NCBI RefSeq assembly: GCF_016406085.1
Contig: NZ_JAEHFJ010000005.1
Coordinates: 248,001 to 312,000, forward strand
Direction: 5' to 3'
Origin: Aureibaculum flavum
GTDB lineage: Bacteria > Bacteroidota > Bacteroidia > Flavobacteriales > Flavobacteriaceae
Length of the DNA: 64,000 bases
Shown here piece by piece: positions 63,599 to 64,000 of this stretch (the first letter of the stretch is position 1; each line of letters opens with the position of its first letter). The position numbers and the translations under genes are program-made. Under the pieces are notes generated by a model. The model had not been told where the DNA came from and did no database searches. It saw only the letters and a list, made by a program, of their open reading frames with translations.

Positions 63599-64000
63599 AT
63601 GAAACTACTAACTTATTTAAATAATAAAATTGTCCAACCTTATCTAGACACTTTTAATGGTTTGTCTAGAGAGGTGTGGTGGCTTGCTTTAATAACTTTT
63701 GTGAATAGAGCAGGTACAATGGTTATTCCATTTTTATCATTGTATTTAACCAAACACATGGGCTTTACGGTAAGTAAAGTAGGTTGGGTTATGACGGCTT
63801 TTGGTTTAGGTTCTGTGGTTGGTTCATGGATAGGGGGTAAGCTAACCGATAAAATTGGATATTATAAAGTAATGGTGTTTAGTTTAATAGGAACGGGCTT
63901 CCTATTTGTTGGTTTGCAATACCTAACAACATTTTATACCATCTGTATGGGTATATTTTTAGTAATGCTGGTCGCAGATACCTTTAGGCCTGCTATGTTT
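63599..64000 (+). CDS. MFS transporter (3' partial)
   Basis: The first 134 residues of a major facilitator protein; the frame runs off the right edge. The amphipathic N terminus (MKLLTYLNNKIVQPYLDTFN) is followed by GLSREVWWLALITFVNRAGT, a first helix, and the family loop GKLTDKIGYYKVM between helices 2 and 3. Three to four membrane segments are visible, the last ending MLVADTFRPAMF. It resembles the DHA1-like drug/metabolite carriers of Flavobacteriaceae. The start codon lies nine bases after an intrinsic terminator, so expression probably depends on read-through. Confidence 0.85.
   Translation, partial: MKLLTYLNNKIVQPYLDTFNGLSREVWWLALITFVNRAGTMVIPFLSLYLTKHMGFTVSKVGWVMTAFGLGSVVGSWIGGKLTDKIGYYKVMVFSLIGTGFLFVGLQYLTTFYTICMGIFLVMLVADTFRPAMF

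Overview
The window is a 64 kb piece of a Bacteroidota chromosome, most probably a marine member of the Flavobacteriaceae. The signs are low GC, SusC/SusD outer-membrane pairs, a type IX secretion C-terminal sorting domain, many lipoproteins with short lipoboxes, almost no Shine-Dalgarno sequences, promoters with the Bacteroidota -7 box TAnnTTTG, and family proteins typical of this group (DUF4293, DUF1599, BT_3928-like). No insertion sequence, phage gene or CRISPR array was seen.

Layout. (a) 1-10495, minus strand: a run of genes for an oxidative, 3-keto-sugar type of glycoside breakdown (TIM-barrel isomerase lipoprotein, MFS transporter, Gfo/Idh/MocA dehydrogenase, cytoplasmic TIM-barrel isomerase, two DUF1080 lipoproteins), followed by dtd and a pair of DUF3857/transglutaminase-like secreted proteins, one of which has lost its catalytic Cys and His. 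(b) 10664-16219, plus strand, divergent from (a): GMC oxidoreductase with its Tat-exported small subunit, a third DUF1080 lipoprotein, a third TIM-barrel protein and a second Gfo/Idh/MocA protein. Together (a) and (b) give a plausible route: oxidise a glycoside at C3, cleave it, isomerise, import, reduce. (c) 16325-39913: a complete alpha-glucan (starch/maltodextrin) utilisation locus. The minus-strand arm is SusC, SusD, a SusE/F-like lipoprotein and a T9SS-secreted GH13 amylase. The plus-strand arm is a LacI-type regulator, MFS transporter, beta-phosphoglucomutase, maltose phosphorylase (GH65), GH97 alpha-glucosidase, GH13, an esterase and two GH13 lipoproteins. (d) 40113-45606: a stress island with Hsp20, peroxiredoxin, UspA, OmpA-like protein, erythromycin-esterase-like protein and a LigD polymerase domain. 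(e) 45799-64000: mainly housekeeping genes (initiator tRNA, rho, two-component system, truA, ABC exporter, cdaA, folP, crcB, threonine dehydratase) plus hypotheticals, ending in a truncated MFS gene.

The most notable signals lie outside the protein genes. Four promoters of the stress island carry the same 16-bp palindrome, and in all four its centre is exactly 33 bp from the centre of a -7 box; this is a small regulon visible directly in the sequence. A 550-base gap (48487-49034) holds three hairpins ending in an intrinsic terminator on the minus strand with no gene to serve, a strong small-RNA candidate. The last gene is preceded by a promoter box and an intrinsic terminator that stops only nine bases before its start codon, which looks like an attenuator or riboswitch leader. 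Within the Sus operon, the SusD protein carries an inserted copy of the starch-binding repeat of its SusE/F neighbour.

All functions are inferred from reading sequence and motifs; no database search was possible.
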